NCBI RefSeq assembly: GCF_000473045.1
Contig: NZ_AXAY01000010.1
Coordinates: 62,001-126,000 of the forward strand
Source: Bradyrhizobium sp. WSM3983
GTDB lineage: Bacteria; Pseudomonadota; Alphaproteobacteria; Rhizobiales; Xanthobacteraceae
Reading direction: 5' to 3'
Length of the DNA stretch: 64,000 bases
Under the pieces are notes generated by a model. It had not been told where the DNA came from, did no database searches, and worked only from the letters and a program-made list of their open reading frames with translations. Within the stretch, counting starts at the first letter, position 1, and every line of letters begins with the position of its first letter. Positions 25,337 to 34,463 of this stretch are shown here, piece by piece. The translations under genes and the position numbers were made by a program.

Positions 25337-26307
25337 TCCTCCGGCTCCGAATCCGGCGTCAGGTCGGAGGAGCGGAAGGGCTTGGACTTGTCCAGCTTGC
25401 GATAGGCCGTCGAAGCGGTTCGCAGCAGCTTGTTTTCCCGCTTGCGGTCGAGAAAGCGAATGCCGGCCTCGGGCAGGGCCTCGTTCAACGACGCGGCCAG
25501 CGTCTGACCGCGCGCATCGTCGTTCAATTGTCCGAGCGATTTTTGCGCCCTGCGCAATTGCTTGAGGATGGACTTCTGCTTCGTCAGCGATTCGTCGGCG
25601 AACAAATCCTGCAGTGACTCGATCGAATAGGTCAGTCGCTTGTTGAGGATCCGCAGCTTGTGCCGTTTCTCGACGTCGAGCTTGCGCAGCTTCTTGGCCT
25701 TCCTGAGCAGCGTCTTTTCCCATTCGGTCAGTTGCGCCATTGCGTGGTCGGCGAGCGGGCAGCGGCGCAGCCTGATGGCTTCCTTGCTGCGCCTTGTCGA
25801 CCAGGGGCCACTCTCGATCCAGCTCGAGGTCTGTTCGACCAGGCGGCGATATCGCGCCGATTGCAGCGCGCGGGCCAGCAGGCGATGGCTCTCGGCGCGC
25901 TTTTCGTCCCAGTGCTGCAACTCAGCGATCACGGCGAGCTCGTCGCCGGTCTCGGCCACGACGCGTTCGATGGCCACGTCGAGGTCCCGCACCATGCCGA
26001 GCTGGCTGTTCAGCCATTTCAACTCGGCCCAGACTTTGGGTCGTAGCGCATCGTCGACCATGGGCGAAAAGAAGCGAATCGCGGTCCGCAGGTGGGTCAG
26101 CGCGATTCGGATCTGATGCAGCGCTTCCGGATCGCCACGGCAGGTACCTTCATGCTGGGCGAGGACGGCGGCGAGGTGACGGCGGGCGATGATTCGGAAG
26201 GCCGTGTCGCAGGCCATGCCGGCGCTGAGACGGCCGGGCAGTGTATTGCGGCTCGCCGCCGGCTTGGCACGGGCGGTCGCCTTCGAACTCCCGGTGGGTC
26301 GCGTCAT
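25333..26307 (-). CDS. CHAD-domain protein
   Basis: The 324-residue protein is helical and very basic, with the CHAD signature spaced histidines and arginines: EALHQIRIALTHLRTAIRFF, LGMVRDLDVAIERV and the second half KRHKLRILNKRLTYSIESL. CHAD domains bind polyphosphate. The ATG at 26307 follows the stop of the kinase-like gene by 25 bases, so the two are likely one transcript. The start could be a few codons further upstream at a TTG (26322). Confidence 0.85.
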   Translation of the reverse strand: MTRPTGSSKATARAKPAASRNTLPGRLSAGMACDTAFRIIARRHLAAVLAQHEGTCRGDPEALHQIRIALTHLRTAIRFFSPMVDDALRPKVWAELKWLNSQLGMVRDLDVAIERVVAETGDELAVIAELQHWDEKRAESHRLLARALQSARYRRLVEQTSSWIESGPWSTRRSKEAIRLRRCPLADHAMAQLTEWEKTLLRKAKKLRKLDVEKRHKLRILNKRLTYSIESLQDLFADESLTKQKSILKQLRRAQKSLGQLNDDARGQTLAASLNEALPEAGIRFLDRKRENKLLRTASTAYRKLDKSKPFRSSDLTPDSEPED

Positions 26308-26332
26308 CCTAGCCCGCGCCAATCAGATTGCC

Positions 26333-27868
26333 TTACCTGCCCTCAGCGATCGCGTCCCGGCAGCTCTGGAGCGTCTGCGCTTGCGTCCCGGATGCATCGA
26401 TGGTCGCCCAACCGATATGGCCGATATTATAGTGCTCTTGCAGCGCGGCAACCTCTTGCGTGGCGTCGGATGCGTCGCCGCGGCGGCCGCCGATTCGGGC
26501 CTGCCGGGTCGGCAGGTCCGCGACCAGGAAGAGGCCGGTGAGAGGCACGTTGCAATCCCGGGCCAGCGTGGCGAAGGCGTCCCGCTCGGCATCGCGGGCG
26601 AACACGCCGTCGACGACCGCCGAATGGCCCTGGGCCAGCACGCGCCGGGCACGTTCAGCCAACGCCTCGTAAACCCGCGCCGCAAGCTCGGGCGTGTAGG
26701 CGGATGGCGGCAGCCGCTCCGTGTCTGCGATACCGAACATCTGCTTGCGAATGACGTCGCTGCGCAACACAACGGCGCCCGGCTGCGGCGCGACGGTGGG
26801 TGCGAGCGCGCGTGCCAAAACCGTCTTGCCGGTGCCCGACAATCCGCCCACCGCGATCAGATGGGGAGTGGGTGGCTGAATCAGCGTCCGGGCAAGGGCA
26901 AAATAACGGCGTGCTTGGTCGAGAATGCCGGCATCGTCGGAATGCGGAGGCTTCAGCCGTGTCAGCGCCACCTGGGCCCGGACCGCGGCGCGAATCGACA
27001 TGAACAACGGTAGCGCGCTGAGCGCGTCGAGGTTTTCCAGCGGCGTCGCGGCAAGGTACCGGTTCAGAACGGTGTTGGCCGCCAGCGGCTGATCGTGGTG
27101 CAACAGATCCATCAGCGCAAACGCGAGGTCATAGAATACGTCGACAGTCGCCATCTGCGCGTCGAACTCGATGGCATCGAACAGCACGGGCTGCCGCTCG
27201 ATCAGCACAATATTCGCAAGATGCAGGTCGCCGTGGCAACGGCGCACGAAGCCTCGGCGGCCGCGTTCTTCAAGCAAGGGGCGGACGCGCAGCAACGCCG
27301 CGTGCGAGGCCTGTGCAAGCTGCTCGATCTCTGCGGCCGGGACATGATTGCCGTTCCGCAGACCATTGCTGTTGCCGTCGATCAGGGCAGGGATGGAGGA
27401 AGCCCATGCTCTGCCGTCGGCGGGCATCGCCGCCGCATGCGAAACCGCGATCGCGTCGGCGATGGCCGACGCAAAGTCCGCATCGAACTGTCCGCCCTTC
27501 GCCAGATGGTCCAGCGTCCGGCTCTCGTCGAAACGCGACATGTCCACGGCATATTCGATCGGCCGGCCGTGGCCGTCGACATTCACCGACCCGTCCGGCT
27601 CTTCTGTGATGGCCACGATGCGATGATAGATCTGGGGCGCATGCGGTCGGTTGATCCTGACCTCCTCCTCGCAGGCTGCCTTGCGTTTCTCGAGTGTCGA
27701 ATAGTCGAGAAACGGATACTTGACCGCCCGCTTGATCTTCAGCGCGCGCGTCCCGTCGAGGAAGACCGAAGCAGCGTGCGTGTCGATCCGCTTCACGCCG
27801 GGATGTGCGGTCAGTGCCGCGAAGATCCGTTCCTGGGTCGCAGAATTGTCTGTCATCTTTGCCGGCAT
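26333..27868 (-). CDS. Fusion of aminoglycoside-phosphotransferase-like kinase and P-loop kinase
   Basis: The 511-residue protein has an N-terminal protein-kinase-like domain with the catalytic RRCHGDLHLANIVLIE loop and a metal-binding FDAIEFD. From about residue 340 a nucleotide kinase-like domain follows with Walker A GGLSGTGKTVLARALA and VVDGVFARDAERD. This two-domain architecture is widespread in proteobacteria without an agreed substrate. ATG 27868 is used; ATG 27856 is possible. With the CHAD gene it forms a minus-strand pair divergent from usp, and two FNR-type boxes lie between. Confidence 0.85.
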   Translation of the reverse strand: MPAKMTDNSATQERIFAALTAHPGVKRIDTHAASVFLDGTRALKIKRAVKYPFLDYSTLEKRKAACEEEVRINRPHAPQIYHRIVAITEEPDGSVNVDGHGRPIEYAVDMSRFDESRTLDHLAKGGQFDADFASAIADAIAVSHAAAMPADGRAWASSIPALIDGNSNGLRNGNHVPAAEIEQLAQASHAALLRVRPLLEERGRRGFVRRCHGDLHLANIVLIERQPVLFDAIEFDAQMATVDVFYDLAFALMDLLHHDQPLAANTVLNRYLAATPLENLDALSALPLFMSIRAAVRAQVALTRLKPPHSDDAGILDQARRYFALARTLIQPPTPHLIAVGGLSGTGKTVLARALAPTVAPQPGAVVLRSDVIRKQMFGIADTERLPPSAYTPELAARVYEALAERARRVLAQGHSAVVDGVFARDAERDAFATLARDCNVPLTGLFLVADLPTRQARIGGRRGDASDATQEVAALQEHYNIGHIGWATIDASGTQAQTLQSCRDAIAEGR

Positions 27869-27940
27869 GTTGCAGATGGGGGCGCCAAGCGATCCGGCTG
27901 TAAACCAGGGTAACCCTTAAGTCGAGACCGGGACCAGTCC

Positions 27941-27954
27941 TTGACTTCCGTCAA
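27941..27954. promoter_or_regulatory. FNR/FixK-type box (TTGACTTCCGTCAA)
   Basis: A perfect TTGA-N6-TCAA site, 73 bases upstream of the kinase-fusion start on the minus strand and 98 bases upstream of usp. Confidence 0.75.
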
Positions 27955-27991
27955 AGCCTGTCGTCGGCTGGCGATGCGGAGTTTTTCCGGC

Positions 27992-28005
27992 TTGAGGAGG
28001 ATCAA
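27992..28005. promoter_or_regulatory. FNR/FixK-type box (TTGAGGAGGATCAA)
   Basis: A second perfect site 51 bases from the first; its centre is about 53 bases before the usp ATG, which would put a class II start point just ahead of the ribosome site. Confidence 0.72.
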
Positions 28006-28051
28006 GCGCCCGGACCGAAGGCGGCCTATTCTGGCCGGGAAGGAGAATCCG

Positions 28052-28891
28052 ATGCCCATCAAGGACGTCTTTCTGCCGCTCGTTGGCGAGCCGCGCGCCC
28101 CCACGCTGGCCGCGATTGAGAAGTGCGTCGCCGTGGCCGCCGACCTCGGTGCCAGGGTGACCGGGCTTGCGCTCGAGGACGATGTCTTCGTGCGGCCGAA
28201 AGTGGTGTTTCCCGATGACCTGGAGTCTGCCGAACTCAGCGTTGCGCGCGAAGGGGGCGACACGCAGCAGCTCCTGAATGCATTCATCAATGCGACCTCG
28301 CGTATCGGCGTCCGCGCCCAAAGCCGATCGGGCAGGGTGCCGGCGGACCAGATCGCATCGACCTTGGCTGAACATGCGCGCTTCAGCGACCTTACGCTCA
28401 TGCCCGTGAAACAGCATGACAGCCGAGCCGAAAACATCGTTGAAACCTTCCTGTTCCAATCCGGCCGGCCGCTGTTGCTTTGTCCGGAGCAGCATGTGGA
28501 GGCGCTGCGGCCGGAATTCGAGAATGTCGTGATTGCCTGGGACTCTTCGGCGCGCGCCGCGCGTGCGGTCGGCGACGCATTGCCGATCCTGCAAGCCGCC
28601 GCTGTGGTGCGCGTGATCACGGTGGCGGACGACAAGGACGAAGCGATCACACAGTCCGGCACCAGCCTCGTCGATCATCTCAGGGAACACGGGATCTATG
28701 CGTCCTTCGAAACCGTGAAGGGCGCTGGAAGCTCGATCGGCAAGGTGCTGGGGAGCTGGGCGCAGTCCCACGCCGTCGACGCCATCGTCATGGGCGCCTA
28801 CCATCACTCACGCCTGAACGAGATCGTCTGGGGCGGCGTGACCAAGACCGTCATCGGCCAGCCACCGTGCTGGGTGATGATCTCGCACTAG
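28052..28891 (+). CDS. Universal stress protein (UspA family, tandem-domain length)
   Basis: The 279-residue protein starts MPIKDVFLPLVGEPRAPTL behind GGAAGGAGAA. The C-terminal half is a recognisable Usp domain (ENVVIAWDSSARAARAVGDAL to DAIVMGAYHHSRLNEIVWGG and VTKTVI), with a variant ATP motif. The N-terminal half is a more diverged copy. Proteins of this type accompany microaerobic and stress regulons. The TAG stop is part of the CTAG at which the island with IS630 remnants begins, so the downstream neighbour before insertion was probably the acyl-CoA synthetase gene now at 35566. Confidence 0.88.
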   Translation: MPIKDVFLPLVGEPRAPTLAAIEKCVAVAADLGARVTGLALEDDVFVRPKVVFPDDLESAELSVAREGGDTQQLLNAFINATSRIGVRAQSRSGRVPADQIASTLAEHARFSDLTLMPVKQHDSRAENIVETFLFQSGRPLLLCPEQHVEALRPEFENVVIAWDSSARAARAVGDALPILQAAAVVRVITVADDKDEAITQSGTSLVDHLREHGIYASFETVKGAGSSIGKVLGSWAQSHAVDAIVMGAYHHSRLNEIVWGGVTKTVIGQPPCWVMISH

Positions 28892-29200
28892 TGCCCTGGA
28901 CCGGAACTTCGCAACATCGCGTCGTGTTCTGCTAGGGCATTGTAGCAGCAGAAGCGCTCGATGGAAGCAAGGAGGTCATCGGCGGACTTGGTCCATCGGA
29001 CCGGTTTGGGATCGGCGTTGTGTCGTTCGATGAACGATGTGATGTCAGCCCTGAGGGCAGCGACGCTGCGATAGACGCCGCGCCTGATCTTCTTAGCGGT
29101 AAGGAGCGCAAAGAAGCGCTCGACTTGGTTAAGCCATGACGAACTGGTCGGGGTCAGGCGTACGTGCCAGCGGGGCCTTTTTAGCCAGCCATCTTTGAAA
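28888..29200 (-). mobile_element. Truncated IS630-family element (left flank of island)
   Basis: Read on the minus strand this stretch matches the last 300 or so bases of the element at 34464-35496, including RWLAK near its start and the ADDLLASIERFCCYNA segment near its end, and finishes with TAG inside the CTAG at 28888-28891. The match stops near 29200. The reading frame is broken at least once. Its outer end CTAGTGCCCTGGACCGGAAC parallels CTAGTGTCCTGAACCGGAAG, the reverse complement of the right element's outer end. Only the transposase C-terminal part remains, so it cannot move alone. Confidence 0.8.
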
Positions 29201-30114
29201 GAGCAGCAGGCTTACTTGGTTCTAGCCGCTGTCGCGGACTTTTGAGACCACGCACTCAAGCCCGATCTTGTAGGCGAACTTTCGCTGAACTGCAGCTGAG
29301 CCAGAAATGATCTTCTTCAATTCCGCCTTGCACTGAATCAGCGGTACGCGCCGCAAGTCTCTTATTGAGGTACAGCAGGTCGAATGCGACGAGTTCGATA
29401 AGGTGCCTCTAAGCTCGTTCTGTAGAACAGAGAAATCCGTGGTGTCGTTGGCAGCCGGGACCACGATCTCGCTGTCGATGATCGCCGAACCTGCCTTGAT
29501 ATGCCAGGCATCGTCGGCAATCTTCCTAAATCGCTAGGTCCAATCATTTCCGCTGCGAGTGAAGACGCTGATAAACCGATTGGCCATCCGTTTCCGCGAG
29601 TCTGGTCTCATCTCGCGCCGGCTATTAGGAAGGAGACGGACGCACCGCGCATTTTGCTTCCTCTGCAAGAAGCCCCATTTTACGATGCGCTGACCAAGCC
29701 GTCCGCGATCACGCGGAGGAGGCTCGCGGAAATCTTCAGAAAGCTTACGTGGCTGCCGTACGTGTCTGCCAACCTGCCGAACCAGCGGGGTTTTCTGGGT
29801 TCATGCACAAAGAGCTACGGTCCAGGCAACGGCCTGCGACAAGGGGCGGGCACTGGTCGCATCGGACCCCTCCAAAAGCGCCGGAATGGTTATTGAGTTC
29901 TCAACACGTCGCGCCCTCATGTGATTGAATGAGGTACCTCCTCCGAGCCATTGGCTCGATTGGTGAACTCAGCGAGTATCGAGACAAATCGCAGGTCGTC
30001 GCGTCTCGGATTCAGCGAGTCGGGGCTTTCTGTCATCAGACGTTCTGAAGAGGCCGAGCGGACCGCGGCAGCGGCGCGCCTAAATCTCTATTGCCGCACA
30101 CCGGAGGGGAATTC
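29201..30114. other. Low-information stretch inside the island; no gene recognised
   Basis: I find no family signature on either strand. One open frame at 29501-29896 (131 codons) has no visible domain and a poor start context; others are shorter. Composition is less GC-rich and codon use is unlike the flanking genes, which fits degraded mobile or foreign DNA. Confidence 0.5.
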
Positions 30115-30312
30115 ATGCGGACGCCAAGTACCCCGAGTTCCGAGACTGCAGTAGTGGCCGTCTTGGAGCCTGCTCTCTCGACCAACAGGCACCGCGATCT
30201 CTCACGCTTCGTCTGTCCCGTCCGCCTTCTGGGGCCGCCGCAGAGACGAACGCAAAGAGCAGCACACCTTGATGAACAAGGTTGCGCGCATCGAACCGCA
30301 AGGGAGGACTGA
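30115..30312 (+). CDS. Possible small upstream ORF of the large cargo gene
   Basis: The 65-codon frame has an excellent ribosome site (GGAGGGG, 5 bases before ATG 30115) and stops five bases before the ATG of the 1342-residue protein. The peptide (MRTPSTPSSETAVVAVLEPA...) is arginine-rich and matches nothing I know. It could be a leader peptide coupled to the large gene or simply the decayed end of something else. Confidence 0.3.
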   Translation: MRTPSTPSSETAVVAVLEPALSTNRHRDLSRFVCPVRLLGPPQRRTQRAAHLDEQGCAHRTARED

Positions 30313-30317
30313 CGACC

Positions 30318-33300
30318 ATGGCCACGACTCCGAGCCACATTGTGGTCCTTTCCCTGGAAAACGAGAACTACTCCGACATCGTAGGTAGTTCCCAGGCGCC
30401 TTACCTGAACTCGCTGATCGCTCAGGGGATGTTGCTCACCAACTACTACGGTGTGACCCATCCGAGCCAGCCCAATTACATTGCCCTGTTTTCCGGCTCG
30501 ACGCAGGGCGTCACCACCAACGGCGCCGTTCCCCAGTTTCCGGCCAGCGTACCGACGTTGGCAACCACGCTCGCCGCCCACGGTTACACCTTCGGCGGTT
30601 ACGCCGAAACCACGGCGGATCCCGAACGCCAACCTTGGATCGACTTCGCCAATTCGGCCAACACCGCTCACGATTTCAGCACTTTTCCTCAGGCCTCGGC
30701 CGGCTTCGCCAACCTTCCGACGGTCTCCTATGTTTCGCCAAACGACGCCCACAACATGACGCCGACGAGCGACAACGGCGGCGGGATTCCGGCGGGCGAC
30801 GCCTGGGTCCAGGCCAATCTCTCCGCCTACGCTGCCTGGGCGCAGGCCAACAATTCGCTGCTGATCGTCACCTTCGACGAAAACAACACCAATCCAGCGG
30901 TGACCTACCCCGATCACATTGCGGCAATCGTCGTCGGCGCGGGCGTCCCGGCGGGGACCGTCAACGACTCGCCGGCTGATTCCTATTCCTTGCTTGCCAC
31001 GATCGAAAGCCTTTACGGCGCTGCGCCGATCGGCGCCAGCGCCGGCGTACCGGCACTCAACTTCTATTCGGCGACGCCACCGACGTCGTCCACCTCGGTC
31101 GACCATTCATTTTCCGGATTGTCCGATCCGAGCAACACTCCGCCCCAAAACGCGTTGGCGGTAGGACCGAATTACATTTTCACCGCGGAGACCACCCACT
31201 ACGAGATAACCGACCTGAGCGGCCATCCAATCGTATCCAACGGATCATTATACAGCTTGTTCTCGCCGCTTGGCGCCACGCTCGACAACAACCTTCTCGA
31301 CGCGCGCGCCACCTATGACAGTTCGACCGGCCACTACGTGGTCGTCGCGGACAATTTTCAACCAGGAGTCGGGAATTTCGCTACCAATGTCGATATCGCC
31401 GTGTCGATCGATAGCAATCCGAACGACGGCTGGTATCTGGCTTCGATCGACACGTCCAACGGCGCCACGACCCAATCTGACATGCCCTATCTGTCGGTCG
31501 GCAACGGCAAAATCTACGTCTCCGCGCCCGAATATATCGACGCGGGAGGCGGCTACAACAACGGCGAATTCGTCGTCAACGAAAGCAGCGTCATAGCCGC
31601 TGCAAACCGCGCGATCACGCCTGACGCCAGCACTATTGTGTCAGGGGCCGGCGGCATCATGCGCAACATCGCCGGCGACAACGGGGTGACCTACTATTTG
31701 AGCGCCTATTCGACCGCGAGGCAAACCGCGCTCACATATCAAACGTACGATCCGACGCACGGCTTCAGCGGAACCCAAACGCTCTTCCTCGGCGACGCCG
31801 ATGTGGGAGGAGGCGGAAGCAATTACACCGCCGCCCAGTTGGGCACGACCAAGACGCTCGGCATTGGCGACGGGCGCATCCAAAGCCTTGCCTACACCTC
31901 GTCCGGAGGACACAACTACGTCTTTGGCGTGAGCGAAGCCATGCCGAGCGCAGGGTCGCTCGCGCAAATCGAGTGGTTCAAGCTCGATGTCACCGATCCC
32001 ACGAATCCGCAATATGTCATCGGGAACGTCATTTCCGGCGCCTCCATCGGCACGGGCGTGGCCGTGTTCACCCCTTCGATTGCGGTCGACCAGAACGGCG
32101 ACGTGCTCATCAATTTTTCGGCCTCCGGGCCGAACATGTACCCTTCCGACTATTATACGGTGCTCGGCGCCGGCGCTTCCGCCTTCACCGCGCCGACGCT
32201 TTACCAGGCGAGCAGCACGTATTTCGATTCCGGCGCTCTGAACGACCAGCGCTGGGGCACCTATTCGACCGCTATCGCTGATCCGAACAACCCGAACGGG
32301 TTCTGGATATCGAATGAATATGTCGCCAACGGATGGTGGCAAACGGCAGTAGCTCAGGTCAGCGTCCATCCGGATACGACGGTGCCGGTCCCGCCGACCG
32401 GCCTGTCGCTCGACGCGACGACGGACAGCGGTACGATCGGCGATGGCGTCACCAGCTTTGCGCACGTCAAGATCGACGGCACGGCCGAGCGCGGCAGCAC
32501 GGTGAAGCTTTATGATACGAACGGCACCACAGTGCTTGGCACGGGCACTGCGGACCTGACGACCGGTGCGTTCAGTATTACGACATCGGCGCTAACCGAG
32601 GGGACGCACAATATCACCGCAAAAGCGACCGATGCGTGGGGGAATACGAGCACTGCGTCTGCCGTGCTTGCCGTGACACTGGACACTACGACGCCGACGG
32701 GCGGCACGCCGGATCTCATCGCGGCTTCCGATACTGGTTCGTCGAACACTGACAATATCACCAAGGATACCGCGCCGACGTTCCAGGTGGCGGTCAATCC
32801 AACCGTGCAGGCGGGTGATACGGTCGAGTTGAAACTCGGTGGCGCATCGCTGACCCATCGCGTGCTGCACACCATTACTGCAGGCGAGGTCGCGGTCGGA
32901 TTCGTACAGTTGACAGTGACGGCGGGCGATCTAGGCGCGGATGGCACGAAGTCGATCACCGCGGCCTTTGCCGACGCCGCCGGGAATTCATCGACGACCT
33001 CGGCGCTGCTGATCACACTCGACACGACGATCGCGACGCCAACTGTCACACTGACCCACGACACCGGCATCTCGGACACCGACCACGTCACGCGGGATGA
33101 CGCCCTGACCATCAGCGCGGCGGCCGGAGATGTCAGCCGCACCTATTCAGTGGACGGCCAGCCGCCGGCAGCGAGCTACATCGCGCCCGTCGTGGACGGC
33201 AGCCATACGGTGGTCGTGACTGATACCGACATTGCCGGCAACACGGCCAGTGCCAGCATCACTTTCAGGCTCGATCACACGGACGTCAATTTCGGTACGT

Positions 33301-34346
33301 CTGGCGGCATGTCCAACTTGCTACTCCAGAACGACGCCAGCAATGGCATTGCGGTCTGGGAAATGAATGGAACACAGGTGGTCGCGAATCCCCAGGTCGG
33401 GACCGCGCCGTCAGGGTCCGAACTCGCTGCCACGGGAGACTTCAACGGTGACGGCAAAACCGACTTGCTGTTCATCAACGATACGACCCATGCCGTTACG
33501 ATGTGGGAAATGAACGGCACACAGGTGACGACGGACGCCACGGTCGGCACCATTAATGCCGCCGCCGGCTGGCAATTCGAGGGCACCGGCGATTTCAATG
33601 GTGACGGCAAGACCGACCTGCTGCTTCTCAACTCGACCACTCATGGCGTGGCGGTCTGGGAGATGAACGGCACCCAGGTCATGGCCAACCCGCAAATCGG
33701 TACCATCAATGCCGCGGCCGGCTGGCACTTCGAGGGCACCGGCGATTTCAATGGTGACGGCAAGACCGACCTGCTGCTTCTCAACTCGACCACTCATGGC
33801 GTGGCGGTCTGGGAGATGAACGGCACCCAGGTCATGGCCAACCCGCAAATCGGTACCATCAATGCCGCGGCCGGCTGGCACTTCGAGGGCACTGGCGATT
33901 TCAACGGTGACGGCAAGACCGACCTGCTGCTTCTCAATTCAACCACCAATGGCGTTGCGATCTGGGAGATGAACGGCACCCAGGTCATGGCCAATCCGCA
34001 AATCGGCACCATCAATGCCGCGGCCGGTTGGCACTTCGCCGACACTGGTGACTTCAACGGCGACGGCAAGACCGACCTGCTGCTCCTCAACAACACAACC
34101 GGCGGCGTCGCGATTTGGACGATGAACGGCACCCAGGTCACGGCCAACCCGCAGATCGGCGTCATGGACCCCGGCTTCCACTTCGTCGGCGAGGGCGACT
34201 ACAACGGCGATCACAAGACCGATCTTCTGTTCGAGAACGATGCCACTCATGCGTTGTCGGTCTGGGAGATGAACGGCACACAGGTCGAGGCCAAGGTTCA
34301 AATCGGAACGATCAATGCTGCAGCCGATTGGCATCTCGTGAGCTAG
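30318..34346 (+). CDS. Large multidomain protein: phosphoesterase, bacterial Ig-like and FG-GAP/VCBS repeats
   Basis: The product has 1342 residues. Residues about 5-250 resemble the phosphoesterase (acid phosphatase/phospholipase C-like) family: VLSLENENYSDIVG, YYGVTHPSQPNYIALFSG, LLIVTFDENN and HIAAIVVGAGVPAG. A region rich in Asn, Gly, Ser and Thr (about 265-690) may be a beta-propeller. Ig-like modules follow (VKIDGTAERGSTVKLYD, TEGTHNITAKATDAWGN). From about residue 1000 there are FG-GAP-like repeats, DFNGDGKTDLL with WEMNGTQV. DxDxDG-type loops should bind calcium. No N-terminal signal peptide exists, so export by a type I system is likely but no such genes are near. ATG 30318 has AAGGGAGG upstream. 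It is the main cargo of the IS630-flanked island. Confidence 0.85.
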   Translation: MATTPSHIVVLSLENENYSDIVGSSQAPYLNSLIAQGMLLTNYYGVTHPSQPNYIALFSGSTQGVTTNGAVPQFPASVPTLATTLAAHGYTFGGYAETTADPERQPWIDFANSANTAHDFSTFPQASAGFANLPTVSYVSPNDAHNMTPTSDNGGGIPAGDAWVQANLSAYAAWAQANNSLLIVTFDENNTNPAVTYPDHIAAIVVGAGVPAGTVNDSPADSYSLLATIESLYGAAPIGASAGVPALNFYSATPPTSSTSVDHSFSGLSDPSNTPPQNALAVGPNYIFTAETTHYEITDLSGHPIVSNGSLYSLFSPLGATLDNNLLDARATYDSSTGHYVVVADNFQPGVGNFATNVDIAVSIDSNPNDGWYLASIDTSNGATTQSDMPYLSVGNGKIYVSAPEYIDAGGGYNNGEFVVNESSVIAAANRAITPDASTIVSGAGGIMRNIAGDNGVTYYLSAYSTARQTALTYQTYDPTHGFSGTQTLFLGDADVGGGGSNYTAAQLGTTKTLGIGDGRIQSLAYTSSGGHNYVFGVSEAMPSAGSLAQIEWFKLDVTDPTNPQYVIGNVISGASIGTGVAVFTPSIAVDQNGDVLINFSASGPNMYPSDYYTVLGAGASAFTAPTLYQASSTYFDSGALNDQRWGTYSTAIADPNNPNGFWISNEYVANGWWQTAVAQVSVHPDTTVPVPPTGLSLDATTDSGTIGDGVTSFAHVKIDGTAERGSTVKLYDTNGTTVLGTGTADLTTGAFSITTSALTEGTHNITAKATDAWGNTSTASAVLAVTLDTTTPTGGTPDLIAASDTGSSNTDNITKDTAPTFQVAVNPTVQAGDTVELKLGGASLTHRVLHTITAGEVAVGFVQLTVTAGDLGADGTKSITAAFADAAGNSSTTSALLITLDTTIATPTVTLTHDTGISDTDHVTRDDALTISAAAGDVSRTYSVDGQPPAASYIAPVVDGSHTVVVTDTDIAGNTASASITFRLDHTDVNFGTSGGMSNLLLQNDASNGIAVWEMNGTQVVANPQVGTAPSGSELAATGDFNGDGKTDLLFINDTTHAVTMWEMNGTQVTTDATVGTINAAAGWQFEGTGDFNGDGKTDLLLLNSTTHGVAVWEMNGTQVMANPQIGTINAAAGWHFEGTGDFNGDGKTDLLLLNSTTHGVAVWEMNGTQVMANPQIGTINAAAGWHFEGTGDFNGDGKTDLLLLNSTTNGVAIWEMNGTQVMANPQIGTINAAAGWHFADTGDFNGDGKTDLLLLNNTTGGVAIWTMNGTQVTANPQIGVMDPGFHFVGEGDYNGDHKTDLLFENDATHALSVWEMNGTQVEAKVQIGTINAAADWHLVS
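33354..34346 (+). repeat. Tandem 153-bp coding repeats (51-residue FG-GAP units)
   Basis: WEMNGTQV-like segments occur seven times and DFNGDGKTDLL-like segments six times with a 51-residue period. At DNA level the motif GATTTCAA(T/C)GGTGACGGC recurs at 33591, 33744 and 33897, and GACTTCAACGG at 34050, exactly 153 bases apart. The units at about 33591-33900 are nearly identical even at synonymous positions, which points to recent duplication or gene conversion. The outer units are more diverged. Confidence 0.92.
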
Positions 34347-34463
34347 CATGACGTCCAGTCAGCTTCTGCTCGCCGCCACTTACCTGCTTTCCGCGTTGGC
34401 GCTCGAATTCGCAGGACAATGATCGAGGTTCGTTTACTCATTTCATCGGCGCTTGCCTACAAT

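Noticed and set aside
29501..29896. 131-codon hypothetical gene in the island
   Set aside because: No domain, weak start context and atypical composition; I treat it as non-coding in the low-information stretch.
33354..34346. CRISPR array
   Set aside because: The repeats are contiguous 153-bp coding units in one open frame, without spacers.
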